From the NCBI GenBank assembly GCA_023428755.1, contig JAEYWX010000012.1, positions 186,001 to 250,000 on the forward strand: a stretch of 64,000 bases of DNA, written 5' to 3'. The translations under genes were made by a program, and so were the position numbers. This stretch comes from Bacteroidota bacterium. GTDB taxonomy: Bacteria; Bacteroidota; Bacteroidia; Chitinophagales; Chitinophagaceae. The notes beneath the pieces were generated by a model. The model saw nothing but the letters and a program-made list of their open reading frames with translations. It was not told the DNA's origin and made no database searches. Shown here one piece after another: positions 27,871 through 36,987 of this stretch. Each line of letters opens with the position of its first letter. Position 1 is the first letter of the stretch.

Positions 27871-28767
27871 ATGAGTAATACCAGAAGAGAAGCCATTAAA
27901 AAATTTGCTGCCGCATCGGTAGCACTTACAGCAGGCAGTGCTGTAAACGCCGGTGCCATGGAACGAATTATGGAAGCAGAACCGTATAAATTAAAAGGTA
28001 ACATCAACCACTCGGTTTGTAAATGGACATTCGGCAATCTATCGCTCGATGAATTGTGTGTGGAAGTAAAAAAGATGGGCTTTAATGCCATTGATCTGCT
28101 TACACCCGATGAATTTCCCATAGCCAAAAAGCATGGCATTCATTGTTCCATGTGTTATACCAAAGGCAAAATCAGCTTAACCGAAGGCTGGAACGATAAA
28201 AAAAATCATCCGCAATTGATTGCTGCTTTTACCGAAGCCATTCCACTGGTTGCAGCAGCAGGGTATCAAAACCTGATTTGTTTCAGTGGCAACCGCAACG
28301 GAATGGATGAAGAAACAGGTTTGAATAATTGTGTGGAAGGATTGAAACAAATTATGCCGCTGGCTGAAAAACACAATGTTATCATCCAGATTGAAGTATT
28401 TAACAGCAAGGTTGATCATAAAGATTACATGGCCGATAATACAAAATGGACGATTGAATTGTGTAAGCGACTGGGTTCGCCCAACTTTAAAATTCTGTAT
28501 GACATCTATCACATGCAGATCAGCGAAGGCGATATCATTCACACCATTCAGAAAAATCACCAGTACTTCGGTCATTATCATACAGCAGGTGTACCGGGCA
28601 GACACGAAATAAATGATGCGCAGGAGTTAAATTATCCCGCCATTATGAAAGCAATTGTAGCCACCGGTTACAAAGGATATGTTGCACAGGAGTTTTTACC
28701 CACCGGAAAAACAAACGAAGAAAAACTGGCAGCGCTGAAAGATGCGGTGAAGAGATGTGATGTGTAA
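27871..28767 (+). CDS. Exported hydroxypyruvate-isomerase-like TIM-barrel protein
   Basis: The N-terminus NTRREAIKKFAAASVAL is Tat-like. The barrel has metal-ligand segments IIQIEVFNSKVDH, FKILYDIYHMQISEGD, HYHTAGVPGRHEI and GYVAQEFLPTG, the pattern of Hyi/AP_endonuc_2 proteins. It begins 17 bases after the MFS stop. A keto-sugar isomerase role is likely but unproven. Confidence 0.88.
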   Translation: MSNTRREAIKKFAAASVALTAGSAVNAGAMERIMEAEPYKLKGNINHSVCKWTFGNLSLDELCVEVKKMGFNAIDLLTPDEFPIAKKHGIHCSMCYTKGKISLTEGWNDKKNHPQLIAAFTEAIPLVAAAGYQNLICFSGNRNGMDEETGLNNCVEGLKQIMPLAEKHNVIIQIEVFNSKVDHKDYMADNTKWTIELCKRLGSPNFKILYDIYHMQISEGDIIHTIQKNHQYFGHYHTAGVPGRHEINDAQELNYPAIMKAIVATGYKGYVAQEFLPTGKTNEEKLAALKDAVKRCDV

Positions 28768-28780
28768 GGCGGGAATTGGC

Positions 28781-28879
28781 AATGGTGAATAGGCAATTTG
28801 CAAAGCAGCATGGCTATTCACCATTCACAAAAAAGATAAACAGTATTACCAACTGTACAAGTGTGCGACGCAACAACAG
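28781..28879. repeat. Hairpin repeat (copy B) plus 22-bp dispersed repeat (copy 2)
   Basis: Perfect 12-base arms AATGGTGAATAG (28781-28792) and CTATTCACCATT (28814-28825) form a stem with a 21-base loop. CAAGTGTGCGACGCAACAAC and two further bases from 28858 match, reversed, the tract near 17594-17615. The gap lies between the isomerase and the first GMC gene, so the stem may lower transcription into the GMC genes. Confidence 0.65.
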
Positions 28880-28937
28880 TTAAATAGACATAGAGAAGTT
28901 TAGTACATAGAAACAATAACCACTCAAATAAGATAAC

Positions 28938-30620
28938 ATGCCGGAAAATAATGTGTACGATGCCATTGTGATTGGCTCAGGAATCAGCGGAGGATGGGCC
29001 GCCAAAGAATTGACCGAAAAAGGTTTGAAAACGATCATGCTGGAGCGTGGTCGTGATATTAAGCATGTAAAAGACTATGTAAACGCTACCAAGGAAAGCT
29101 GGGAGTTTCCGCATCGTGGTGGCCGCACGCAACAGATGATCGAAGATTATCCTGTGTTGAAACGTGATTATCCGTTGAATGAAACAGTACTTGATTTTTG
29201 GGTGAAAGATAAAGAGTGCCCGTATGTAGAAGAAAAACGTTTCGACTGGTATCGTGGTTATCATGTGGGTGGCCGTTCACTCATGTGGGGTCGTCAAAGC
29301 TATCGTTTCAACAAATGGGATTTTGAAGCCAATGCCAAAGAAGGTATTGCTGTTGACTGGCCCATCCGTTACGATGATATTGCACCGTGGTACAGTTATG
29401 CTGAACGTTTTGCAGGTATCCAGGGAAGTAAAGAAGGGTTGGAAGTATTACCCGATGGCGACTTCATGCCAGCCATGGAATTAAACTGTGTAGAGAAAGA
29501 AGTTAAGAAACGGTTACTCGATCATTACAAAGGCACCAGGCATATGATCATTGGCCGCAGTGCAAATATTACACAACCACATCACGATCGTACAAATTGT
29601 CAATACCGCAACCGTTGCTGGAGAGGATGTCCGTTTGGTGCTTATTTCAGCACTCAATCGGCCACTTTGCCTGCGGCCATGGCAACCGGTAATTTAACAT
29701 TGCGTCCGTTCTCCATCGTTACAAAAATTTTATACGATAAAGACACAAAGAAAGCAACCGGTGTTGAAGTATTAGATGCTGAAACAAATATGACGTATGA
29801 ATACAAAGCAAAAATTGTGTTTGTATGTGCATCGGCATTGAACTCCACATGGATCTTAATGAACTCCGCTACTGATGTGTGGGAAGGTGGCTTGGGAAGC
29901 AGCAGCGGTGAGTTGGGTCACAACGTAATGGATCATCATTTCCGTTGTGGTGCAAACGGTAAAGTGGAAGGCTTCAGTGATCAGTATGTGTATGGTCGCA
30001 GACCAACCGGTATTTATATTCCCCGTTTCCAGAATATTTATAACGATAAGCGTGATTACCTGCGTGGTTTTGGTTACCAGGGTGCTGCCAGTCGTGGCCG
30101 TGGCATTGAAGTGGCTGAACTAACCATTGGGCCGGAACTGAAAGAGGCAATGAGTGTTCCCAGCGATGATTGGAGTATTGGTATCACTGCATTTGGTGAG
30201 ATGTTGCCATATCATGAAAATAAAATTACGCTCGACAAGTCGGTAAAAGATAAATGGGGATTGCCGGTATTGAAGTTTGATGTAGAGATCAAAGAGAATG
30301 AAAAGAAGATGCGGATCGATATGATGAACGATGCCAAAGAAATGCTGGAAGCAGCAGGCGTTAAGAATGTAAACACATACGATGGAGGTTATGCACCGGG
30401 TATGGGTATACATGAAATGGGAACAGCACGTATGGGTCGTGATCCAAAAACAAGTGTACTCAATGGCAACAACCAGGTGTGGGATGCAACAAATGTTTTT
30501 GTAACAGATGGTGCATGTATGACCTCTGCGTCTTGTGTAAATCCATCGTTAACATACATGGCATTAACAGCACGTGCTGTTGATTTTGCAGTAAAAGAAT
30601 TAAAGAAAGGAAATCTCTAA
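28938..30620 (+). CDS. GMC family dehydrogenase, first tandem copy
   Basis: FAD motif VIGSGISGGWAAKEL is at residues 9-23. Cysteines C221, C227 and C231 (NCQYRNRCWRGCPFG) align with three of the four cluster ligands of FAD-glucose dehydrogenase. GIHEMGTARMGRDP and SLTYMALTARAVDFA close the GMC fold. It resembles the protein at 30642 closely over its whole length, so the two arose by duplication. A sugar 3-dehydrogenase role is inferred from the subunit 3 gene downstream. Confidence 0.93.
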   Translation: MPENNVYDAIVIGSGISGGWAAKELTEKGLKTIMLERGRDIKHVKDYVNATKESWEFPHRGGRTQQMIEDYPVLKRDYPLNETVLDFWVKDKECPYVEEKRFDWYRGYHVGGRSLMWGRQSYRFNKWDFEANAKEGIAVDWPIRYDDIAPWYSYAERFAGIQGSKEGLEVLPDGDFMPAMELNCVEKEVKKRLLDHYKGTRHMIIGRSANITQPHHDRTNCQYRNRCWRGCPFGAYFSTQSATLPAAMATGNLTLRPFSIVTKILYDKDTKKATGVEVLDAETNMTYEYKAKIVFVCASALNSTWILMNSATDVWEGGLGSSSGELGHNVMDHHFRCGANGKVEGFSDQYVYGRRPTGIYIPRFQNIYNDKRDYLRGFGYQGAASRGRGIEVAELTIGPELKEAMSVPSDDWSIGITAFGEMLPYHENKITLDKSVKDKWGLPVLKFDVEIKENEKKMRIDMMNDAKEMLEAAGVKNVNTYDGGYAPGMGIHEMGTARMGRDPKTSVLNGNNQVWDATNVFVTDGACMTSASCVNPSLTYMALTARAVDFAVKELKKGNL

Positions 30621-30641
30621 TCGACCAAACAGTAATACCAC

Positions 30642-32327
30642 ATGGCAGAAAATACATACGATGCAATTGTGATCGGTTCCGGAATCAGTGGAGGCTGGGC
30701 AGCCAAAGAACTTTGTGAAAAAGGACTGAAGGTGCTCATGCTGGAACGTGGTGCCGAGCATAAGCATATTGTTGATTATAAAACTGCCACGAAGATGCCG
30801 TGGGAATTTGAGCACAGAGGTAAAACAACACAGCAGCAGCAGGAAGACTATCCGGTTGTACATAGAGGTTGGGCCGCCAATGAACGGGTGATGGATGCAT
30901 GGGCCAATGAAAAAGATTCGCCCTATACAGAAATAAAACCATTTACATGGTGGCGCAGTTACCGCATGGGTGGCCGCTCTGTTTTGTGGGGCAGGCACAG
31001 TTATCGCTGGAGTGATCTGGATTTTGAAGCTAACGCAAAAGATGGGTTTGGAGTTGACTGGCCCATCCGTTACAAAGACATTGCTCCCTGGTACGATCAT
31101 GTGGAAAAATTTGCAGGCATCAGCGGATCAATGGAAGGCTTGCCTTATTTACCCGATGGACAGTTTCTTCCGCCTGTTCCATTGAATATGGTTGAGAAAG
31201 ATGTGGCTGCAAAACTCAAGCAGTTGTACAAAGGTGAGCGGCACTTGATCAACAGCCGTGTTGCAAACATTACGGTGCCGCACGATCAACGGCCGGGCTG
31301 CCAGTTCCGGAACCGTTGCTGGGAAGGTTGTCCGTTTGGAGGTTATTTCAGTACACAGTCTTCTACGTTACCGGCTGCGATGAGAACGAATAATCTTACA
31401 GTGCGTCCACTCTCGTACGTCACAAAAATTCTGTACAACAAAGACACAAAAAAAGCAACCGGTGTAGAAGTGCTCGATACAATGGACAACAAAACATACG
31501 AGTACAAAGCAAAAATTGTGTTCGTTTGTGCATCGGCGTTAAACTCAACATGGTTGTTAATGAATTCAGCAACGGATCTCTGGCCGGGCGGTTTGGGCAG
31601 CAGCAGTGGTGAGTTGGGGCATAACGTAATGGACCATCATTACAACCTCGGTGCAAGTGGTGAAATTGAAGGATATGAAAACATAACGGAATATGGAAGA
31701 AGACCTGCTGGTTTTTATATCAGTCGTTTTGCCAATATTCCCGGCGATAACAAGCAACGGAATTTCCTGCGAGGTTATGGCTATCAGGGCAGCGCCAGCC
31801 GACAAGGCTGGAGCCGAACGGTAGCAGAGATGAACATTGGTGCCGAATTAAAAGAAGCCTTGAGTGAACCTGGTGGATGGAGAATTGGAGCGACCGGTTT
31901 TGGTGAAGTACTTCCCTATCATGAAAATAAAATTTCGTTAGACAAAGAAGTAAAAGATAAATGGGGCCTGCCTGTTCTTTCGATGGATGCGGAAATGAAA
32001 GAGAATGAATTGAACATGCGCAAAGACATAAAAGAAGAAATGGTACAGATGCTGGAAGCGGTGGGCGCAAAAAATATCAACACCTACGATTCCGGTCATG
32101 CAATGGGCCACGGTATTCATGAAATGGGGACGGCACGTATGGGTCGTGATCCAAAAACATCTGTTCTCAACGGCAACAACCAGGTGTGGGATGCAATGAA
32201 TGTATTTGTAACCGATGGTGCATGTATGACGAGTTCATCTTGTGTAAACCCATCGCTAACGTATATGGCATTAACAGCAAGAGCTGCAGCGTTTGCAGTG
32301 AGCGAATTGAAAAAAGGAAATCTTTAA
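30642..32327 (+). CDS. GMC family dehydrogenase, second tandem copy
   Basis: The architecture equals that of the copy at 28938: IGSGISGGWAAKEL at the N-terminus, Cys cluster C220, C226 and C230 (GCQFRNRCWEGCPFG), and GIHEMGTARMGRDP near the end. The gap to the first copy is about 20 bases and to the subunit 3 gene about 20 bases, so all three are one transcript. Differences are concentrated around residues 70-100 and 330-400, which are likely substrate-side loops, so the two may prefer different sugars or form a mixed enzyme. Confidence 0.93.
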   Translation: MAENTYDAIVIGSGISGGWAAKELCEKGLKVLMLERGAEHKHIVDYKTATKMPWEFEHRGKTTQQQQEDYPVVHRGWAANERVMDAWANEKDSPYTEIKPFTWWRSYRMGGRSVLWGRHSYRWSDLDFEANAKDGFGVDWPIRYKDIAPWYDHVEKFAGISGSMEGLPYLPDGQFLPPVPLNMVEKDVAAKLKQLYKGERHLINSRVANITVPHDQRPGCQFRNRCWEGCPFGGYFSTQSSTLPAAMRTNNLTVRPLSYVTKILYNKDTKKATGVEVLDTMDNKTYEYKAKIVFVCASALNSTWLLMNSATDLWPGGLGSSSGELGHNVMDHHYNLGASGEIEGYENITEYGRRPAGFYISRFANIPGDNKQRNFLRGYGYQGSASRQGWSRTVAEMNIGAELKEALSEPGGWRIGATGFGEVLPYHENKISLDKEVKDKWGLPVLSMDAEMKENELNMRKDIKEEMVQMLEAVGAKNINTYDSGHAMGHGIHEMGTARMGRDPKTSVLNGNNQVWDAMNVFVTDGACMTSSSCVNPSLTYMALTARAAAFAVSELKKGNL

Positions 32328-32348
32328 GTAACTTATAAATCAACGATT

Positions 32349-32987
32349 ATGGATCGCAGAGAACTTTTAAAAAAAATAGCCTTACTTACCGGTAGTGTTG
32401 TTATTGGCGGCGAACTGTTTTTAACCGGCTGTAAAACCGGTGCGAAATCAGCAGCAGAATTTACACCCGGTACCATTTCATTGTTAGATGAAATTGGTGA
32501 AACCATTATTCCTGCTACCACAACACCCGGTGCAAAAGCTGCACAAATTGGTGAGTTTATGAAGGTAATGGTAACAGATTGCTACACCCAGCGTCAGCAG
32601 GATGCATTTATGAGTGGTGTTGCGGAAGTGGATGATGCCTGCAAAAAAATGCACAGCAAATCATTTGTGGAATGTACACCTGAACAGCGCAAAGAGTTTT
32701 TGGTGAGCCTCGAAAAAGAAGCGAAAGAATTCAATGAAAAGAAAAACGAAGCGGATAAACCGTTGCGTGAAGAACATAAGAAAAGGAACGAAGCATTGCC
32801 ATGGAGCCAGCAAACAGAATTTGAAGGTTCGCCCAATCATTATTACACCATGATTAAGCAGTTAACATTGCTCGGCTTCTTCACTTCTAAAACCGGGATG
32901 ACGGAAACATTGCGTCATGTACCTGTACCTGGTAAATATGATGGTGCATTTCCTTATGCCAAAGGTGACAAGGCATGGGCTGAATAA
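32349..32987 (+). CDS. Gluconate 2-dehydrogenase subunit 3 family lipoprotein
   Basis: The N-terminus MDRRELLKKIALLTG has an arginine pair and a lipobox (LTGC). The helical domain contains LLDEIGETIIPATTTPGAKA and a charged insert (KEFNEKKNEADKPLREEH). It ends with GFFTSKTGMTETLRHVPVPG, matching the corresponding region of the protein at 23661. It is the likely escort and stabilising subunit for one or both GMC proteins upstream. Confidence 0.93.
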   Translation: MDRRELLKKIALLTGSVVIGGELFLTGCKTGAKSAAEFTPGTISLLDEIGETIIPATTTPGAKAAQIGEFMKVMVTDCYTQRQQDAFMSGVAEVDDACKKMHSKSFVECTPEQRKEFLVSLEKEAKEFNEKKNEADKPLREEHKKRNEALPWSQQTEFEGSPNHYYTMIKQLTLLGFFTSKTGMTETLRHVPVPGKYDGAFPYAKGDKAWAE

Positions 32988-33049
32988 CATTCAACAGCCT
33001 CATCTGGTAAAAAAGAAAATTTAAAAGAGAGAATTAAAAACTATACAAC

Positions 33050-33952
33050 ATGGCGTACAACCGCAGATCATTTTTAAAAACCTCCGCTGCTGCAACAGCC
33101 GGTATTTCATTGGCAGGACTTCCATTGATTTCCTGCGCAGGGAAAGTAACTGCCGATACAAAAAAGTATGGACTTCAGTTATACACCGTGCGTAACGATG
33201 TAGCAAAAAATCTTACCGGCACATTGGAGTATGTTGCAAAGGCAGGCTATTCGCAAATTGAATTATACGGTTTTGATGGTACTACCTTCTTTGGAAAATC
33301 GCCCAAAGAATTCAAAGCTATGTTTGACGGTTTGAAATTAACATCGCCCAGCGGTCATTACAATTTTGGCGGGGTTTTACAAAGTGGTAATCTGGATTTC
33401 TGGAAGAAAGTGTTGGAAGCAGCCAATATCATGGGTAATGAATATGCAACAATTCCCTGGTTAGATGCCAATCAGCGTGGCAACGATACACTTCCCAAAT
33501 TGGTGGAACTGGTCAACAAAGCAGCTGAACTTACGAAAGCAGCAGGGATGAAGCTGGCTTACCACAACCATGATTTTGAATTTAAGAAAATGGATAACGG
33601 CAAAACATTCCTGCAAACATTACTGGATGGCACCGATCCTTCCATGGTTGATTTTGAACTGGATATTTACTGGTCGAGTTTCATGAATGAAAATGCAGTG
33701 GATTGGTTCAATAAATATCCCGGTCGTTTTACCATGTGGCATGTAAAAGATCTTACCACGAACAAAGAAGGAAAAAAAGAAAGCACACAGGTGGGCGATG
33801 GCACTATTGATTTTGCCAGCATTTTTAAACATAAAAAACACGCCGGTTTAAAATATGCTTTTGTGGAGCAGGAAGCATACACAATGCCTGAAGAAGAATG
33901 CATTAAAAAAAGCATTGCCTATATGAAAAAACAAAACTGGGGCAACGGTTAA
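33050..33952 (+). CDS. Tat-exported sugar phosphate isomerase/epimerase family protein
   Basis: The signal NRRSFLKTSAAATAGISLAG is Tat-type, followed by a lipobox-like LISC. The TIM barrel has QIELYGFDG, MKLAYHNHDFEFKK, DFELDIYWSS, MWHVKDL and AFVEQEAY, giving Glu, Asp and His ligands. It closes the rightward sugar operon, 60 bases after subunit 3. It probably acts on the oxidised sugar in the periplasm. Confidence 0.9.
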   Translation: MAYNRRSFLKTSAAATAGISLAGLPLISCAGKVTADTKKYGLQLYTVRNDVAKNLTGTLEYVAKAGYSQIELYGFDGTTFFGKSPKEFKAMFDGLKLTSPSGHYNFGGVLQSGNLDFWKKVLEAANIMGNEYATIPWLDANQRGNDTLPKLVELVNKAAELTKAAGMKLAYHNHDFEFKKMDNGKTFLQTLLDGTDPSMVDFELDIYWSSFMNENAVDWFNKYPGRFTMWHVKDLTTNKEGKKESTQVGDGTIDFASIFKHKKHAGLKYAFVEQEAYTMPEEECIKKSIAYMKKQNWGNG

Positions 33953-33998
33953 GTTTTTTCGATCAACGATACAAAGCACAGGCGTTAGCTGTTATAGT

Positions 33999-34703
33999 AT
34001 GAGATCGTTATTTTTAGTATTGGGGTTATTTTTTTCCTGTGTCGTTTGTGCACAAGATTGTTACTGTGACAAAGACACAATGCTTAAAGAATATATTTTT
34101 TGTAAGCCCACATACCTGGACAATATGTCAAAGCTTTACTGGAGCTTCAACTGTGACTCTTCGTGGTTAACCTTTGAAAATTTTCAGGGACAGAGGAAAA
34201 TCATTTTTTCGTTAAGAGACGACCTGGTTTCGTTGACAACCCGACTGGGACACGTTTCCTTCACAGAATTCAAAACGACTTTTCTTGTTACAAATAAAGT
34301 GATATCCGGTTGCTGTGATCCTGATGACTATTATCTGTATGATAAAAGATCGGGCAGTCTTATTAAATATTTAGGACGTGCTGTGTTTGTAAGTGAAGAC
34401 AGAAGGTTACCGTTAATTGTTTCAGTTACGAAGAGTAATTACAGACGAACTTCAAAGCCAGACCTTAATACGCTAACAATTTACAATCTGGACACGAGAA
34501 AAGAATATAAATTGTCAATTCCAAAGGGCGACATCGAAAAAGGTATGAATAACAACAACTTTATGTTTCCTGAGTATGTTTTTGACACTCCATTTGTTTC
34601 AGACAGCATATTGACACTTCGCTATTTTACTCAAGATTATTTAAAAAACAAACAGGTGAACTACAGGACTATTGTTATTAACTTAAGAAAATACAGCAGC
34701 TAG
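33999..34703 (+). CDS. Exported protein, unknown function
   Basis: A signal peptide (residues 1-19, ending VCAQ) precedes a Cys-rich N-terminus (DCYCDKD, EYIFCKP, NCDSSW) and a GCCDPDDYYLYDKRSGSL turn. The rest alternates strands and charged turns. It is richer in A and T than its neighbours and lies alone between the sugar operon and the SnoaL-like gene. I recognise no family. Confidence 0.6.
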   Translation: MRSLFLVLGLFFSCVVCAQDCYCDKDTMLKEYIFCKPTYLDNMSKLYWSFNCDSSWLTFENFQGQRKIIFSLRDDLVSLTTRLGHVSFTEFKTTFLVTNKVISGCCDPDDYYLYDKRSGSLIKYLGRAVFVSEDRRLPLIVSVTKSNYRRTSKPDLNTLTIYNLDTRKEYKLSIPKGDIEKGMNNNNFMFPEYVFDTPFVSDSILTLRYFTQDYLKNKQVNYRTIVINLRKYSS

Positions 34704-34822
34704 CATGGTACTCATGCAATGGAGGCTTACTTTCAACCCGTCCTGCAAGCTCTTGTTTTTGCCTTAGCTTGATCCGTGAAAATTCGTGTATTCGGGGCTT
34801 CAATTTTAGTTACATTCAAGTT

Positions 34823-35248
34823 ATGAAACAATTACTCCTTCTCCCGATTCTGCTGTTTTCATTGGCAAGCTTTGCGCAAAAAACCGATGAGCAACAGATC
34901 CGCAGTATTCTTGATGCACAAACCAAACACTGGAACAATGGCGATCTGGAACAGTTTATGATAGGCTATTGGAACAACGATTCATTAATGTTCATCGGAA
35001 AAGGCGGTATTACGTATGGCTACAGCAATACACTGGAAAACTATAAGAAAGGCTATCCCAGCAAGGATGCAATGGGTACACTCAGCTTTCCATTCATTCA
35101 GTTGAAACGTATTTCTGCAGATGCCTATTTTGTAATCGGACAATGGCAACTTGCAAGACCCAAAGAAGGAGATATTGGCGGACATTACAGCTTATTGTTC
35201 CGGAAAATAAACGGAGAATGGGTAATTGTTGCTGATCACAGCAGTTAA
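34823..35248 (+). CDS. Exported NTF2/SnoaL-like (DUF4440-type) protein
   Basis: I chose the ATG at 34823 because it starts a signal peptide ending SFAQ; the frame is open from 34769. The mature part, about 120 residues, begins DEQQIRSILDAQTKHWNNGDLEQFM and closes with YSLLFRKINGEWVIVADHSS, the cone-shaped NTF2 fold of DUF4440/DUF3225 proteins. The role is unknown. Confidence 0.85.
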   Translation: MKQLLLLPILLFSLASFAQKTDEQQIRSILDAQTKHWNNGDLEQFMIGYWNNDSLMFIGKGGITYGYSNTLENYKKGYPSKDAMGTLSFPFIQLKRISADAYFVIGQWQLARPKEGDIGGHYSLLFRKINGEWVIVADHSS

Positions 35249-35271
35249 AGAATGGATAATGCGGAGTACAC

Positions 35272-35292
35272 AAAACCTCTGGTTTTTTTTTA
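35272..35292. terminator. Short bidirectional terminator-like hairpin
   Basis: AAAACC, TCT, GGTTTT and a run of T's (35283-35291) form a short hairpin between the converging DUF4440 and membrane-protein genes. The stem is only six base pairs, so support is modest. Confidence 0.45.
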
Positions 35293-35517
35293 CAACTTCC
35301 CTTTCCACAACTTGTAATAGAAATAAATCAACCCTGCAAGCGAAGCAAGAAAAACAATATAGTAAATGATATTGCCAATGCGTGGTGTGTTTTCAAAAAA
35401 AGCCCAGTTGAGATACAATCCAAAGGTCATGTGCAGTAACAGGAACAACATACCCACCGAAACCGTTTGAACGATCCGTTTTAAAAATTCCTGGGCTTCC
35501 GGTTCCATACCACTCAT
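35290..35517 (-). CDS. Small two-helix membrane protein
   Basis: The 75 residues contain two hydrophobic helices (about 17-38 and 48-68) with a short polar N-terminus (MSGMEPEAQEFLKR) and a basic end (KLWKGKL). The pattern fits an inner-membrane protein of unknown function, common as isolated small genes in Chitinophagaceae. Confidence 0.65.
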   Translation of the reverse strand: MSGMEPEAQEFLKRIVQTVSVGMLFLLLHMTFGLYLNWAFFENTPRIGNIIYYIVFLASLAGLIYFYYKLWKGKL

Positions 35518-35600
35518 AGCAAATCAATTTTGAGGAAAGTTACGAACATAAAAAATGCTGTTGCAAACTACTACAACAGCATTTCAGTGATTTTGTTTTC

Positions 35601-36071
35601 TTACAACGTAAAGCGAATCGCAAACCCACCCCAGTTACCATTGAATCCATTCCGTGTACCGCTGCCCAGTTCAACACTCGGCTGCCAGTCGAGGGCAAGG
35701 TTCAACGGAAGATTATTGAACTTATAATCGATCCCTATCACACCATCAATACCTACAGCGGTAATACCACGGTACAAACCAACGTGTGCACCCGGCCCCG
35801 CATACCATTTCAACGAACCTTCTGAACTGAGGTTGCCATGGATTTCATACAAACCGGTAATACGTGTGCCGAAACGATCAAAGTATCCGATAAATTCGAG
35901 TGCATTACGTTCATTGATAAATGTTTTGAGCGATACACCTCCGCCCGCCCATAGTTTTACACCAATGGCTGTTTTATAGTCCGGACTGTTTGTCGTTCTG
36001 TTCTGCGCCATCAAACAATTGAACGAAAAAACTACAACTGCTAACAATAAGATTTTTTTCATCTGTTTCAT
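35601..36071 (-). CDS. Exported beta-barrel-like protein
   Basis: A signal peptide (MKKILLLAVVVFSFN, ending LMAQ) is followed by alternating short strands: AIGVKLWAGGGVSLKTFI, LEFIGYFDRFGTRITGLY, WYAGPGAHVGLY, and a final GGFAIRFTL with terminal aromatic or hydrophobic residues, as in small 8-stranded outer-membrane barrels. Starts at 36071 and 36062 are both possible. Function unknown. Confidence 0.72.
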   Translation of the reverse strand: MKQMKKILLLAVVVFSFNCLMAQNRTTNSPDYKTAIGVKLWAGGGVSLKTFINERNALEFIGYFDRFGTRITGLYEIHGNLSSEGSLKWYAGPGAHVGLYRGITAVGIDGVIGIDYKFNNLPLNLALDWQPSVELGSGTRNGFNGNWGGFAIRFTL

Positions 36072-36135
36072 TTTTATTTACGGTCTGTAAAGAATTTCCA
36101 ATATGCTGTTTACACTGCCGGTGCTGCAAAAGTAA

Positions 36136-36906
36136 TTATTTCAACAGCAGTTTTTCAAATTCAGTACTGTCGCCATTAAATACATTGAAATCTACTTTTC
36201 CTGCAATACCATTTACACGACCACTTTCGCTGTGCTGCCAGAAATGCCAGTGGCGTTCAATACGTGGAGCAAGCGGTCGCAAATAATGCGCCACCCACAG
36301 CGGATACTCATCAAATTCTCCTTTGAGATATTGCTTGTAAAAATCAGCATTGGTATAAATGATCGGCTTCACACCATACGCAAGTTCAGCCGCATACAAA
36401 AACGCCTTTACCCGTTGCTGTAACAGTTCTTTGCTTACACCATTGCGTTGTTCCACATCCAATACCGGAGGCAGATCACCTGCAGCAAGTTTTACATTCG
36501 AAATAAAATGACGTGCCTGTTGTGTGCCATCTTTGGATGCGATAAAAAAATGATAGGCACCTCTTGTTATACCTGCTTCTTTCGCCTTCCGCCAATTACG
36601 TTTAAAGTATGAATCGGTGCTGCCGGTTCCTTCTGTTGCTTTGATAAATGCAAACCCGATGTTAACAGCTTCTACATTCATCGCTTTAACGGTATCCCAA
36701 TTGATCACCTGCTGGTAACGGCTTACATCAATACCATGTAAACTGTACTTTGTTGGTATGGGAATCCCAAACTCACGGTAACGGATCATACCAGCCTGTC
36801 GTTCCAGCCACCAGTTACGTCCATACAGGAAGGCACCTGCTGCAAACACAACAACAATGATAATGATGGGAAGATAACGAAGTGATTTCTTTTTACGACG
36901 GGTCAT
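36136..36906 (-). CDS. Glycoside hydrolase family 25 lysozyme, membrane-anchored
   Basis: I prefer the start at 36906 (MTRRKKK), which gives a basic end before one transmembrane anchor; the ATG at 36933 is also possible. The GH25 barrel has HGIDVSRYQQVINWDTV, AFIKATEGTGSTD, GAYHFFIA and LPPVLDVEQRNG, where the acidic pair D and E is catalytic. FWQHSESGRVNGIAGKVDFNVFNG closes the domain. It probably cuts peptidoglycan in the periplasm. Confidence 0.93.
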   Translation of the reverse strand: MTRRKKKSLRYLPIIIIVVVFAAGAFLYGRNWWLERQAGMIRYREFGIPIPTKYSLHGIDVSRYQQVINWDTVKAMNVEAVNIGFAFIKATEGTGSTDSYFKRNWRKAKEAGITRGAYHFFIASKDGTQQARHFISNVKLAAGDLPPVLDVEQRNGVSKELLQQRVKAFLYAAELAYGVKPIIYTNADFYKQYLKGEFDEYPLWVAHYLRPLAPRIERHWHFWQHSESGRVNGIAGKVDFNVFNGDSTEFEKLLLK

Positions 36907-36987
36907 AAACGGTTGCAAATCTAATTTCAGCAATCGTGATTTACCTGAATGTGGACAGATTTAATTTTATTTTAGCTTACACAACGC

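Noticed and set aside
34704..34822. Upstream extension of the NTF2-like gene
   Set aside because: The extra 18 codons lack the signal-peptide pattern, whereas the ATG at 34823 gives a clean signal peptide.
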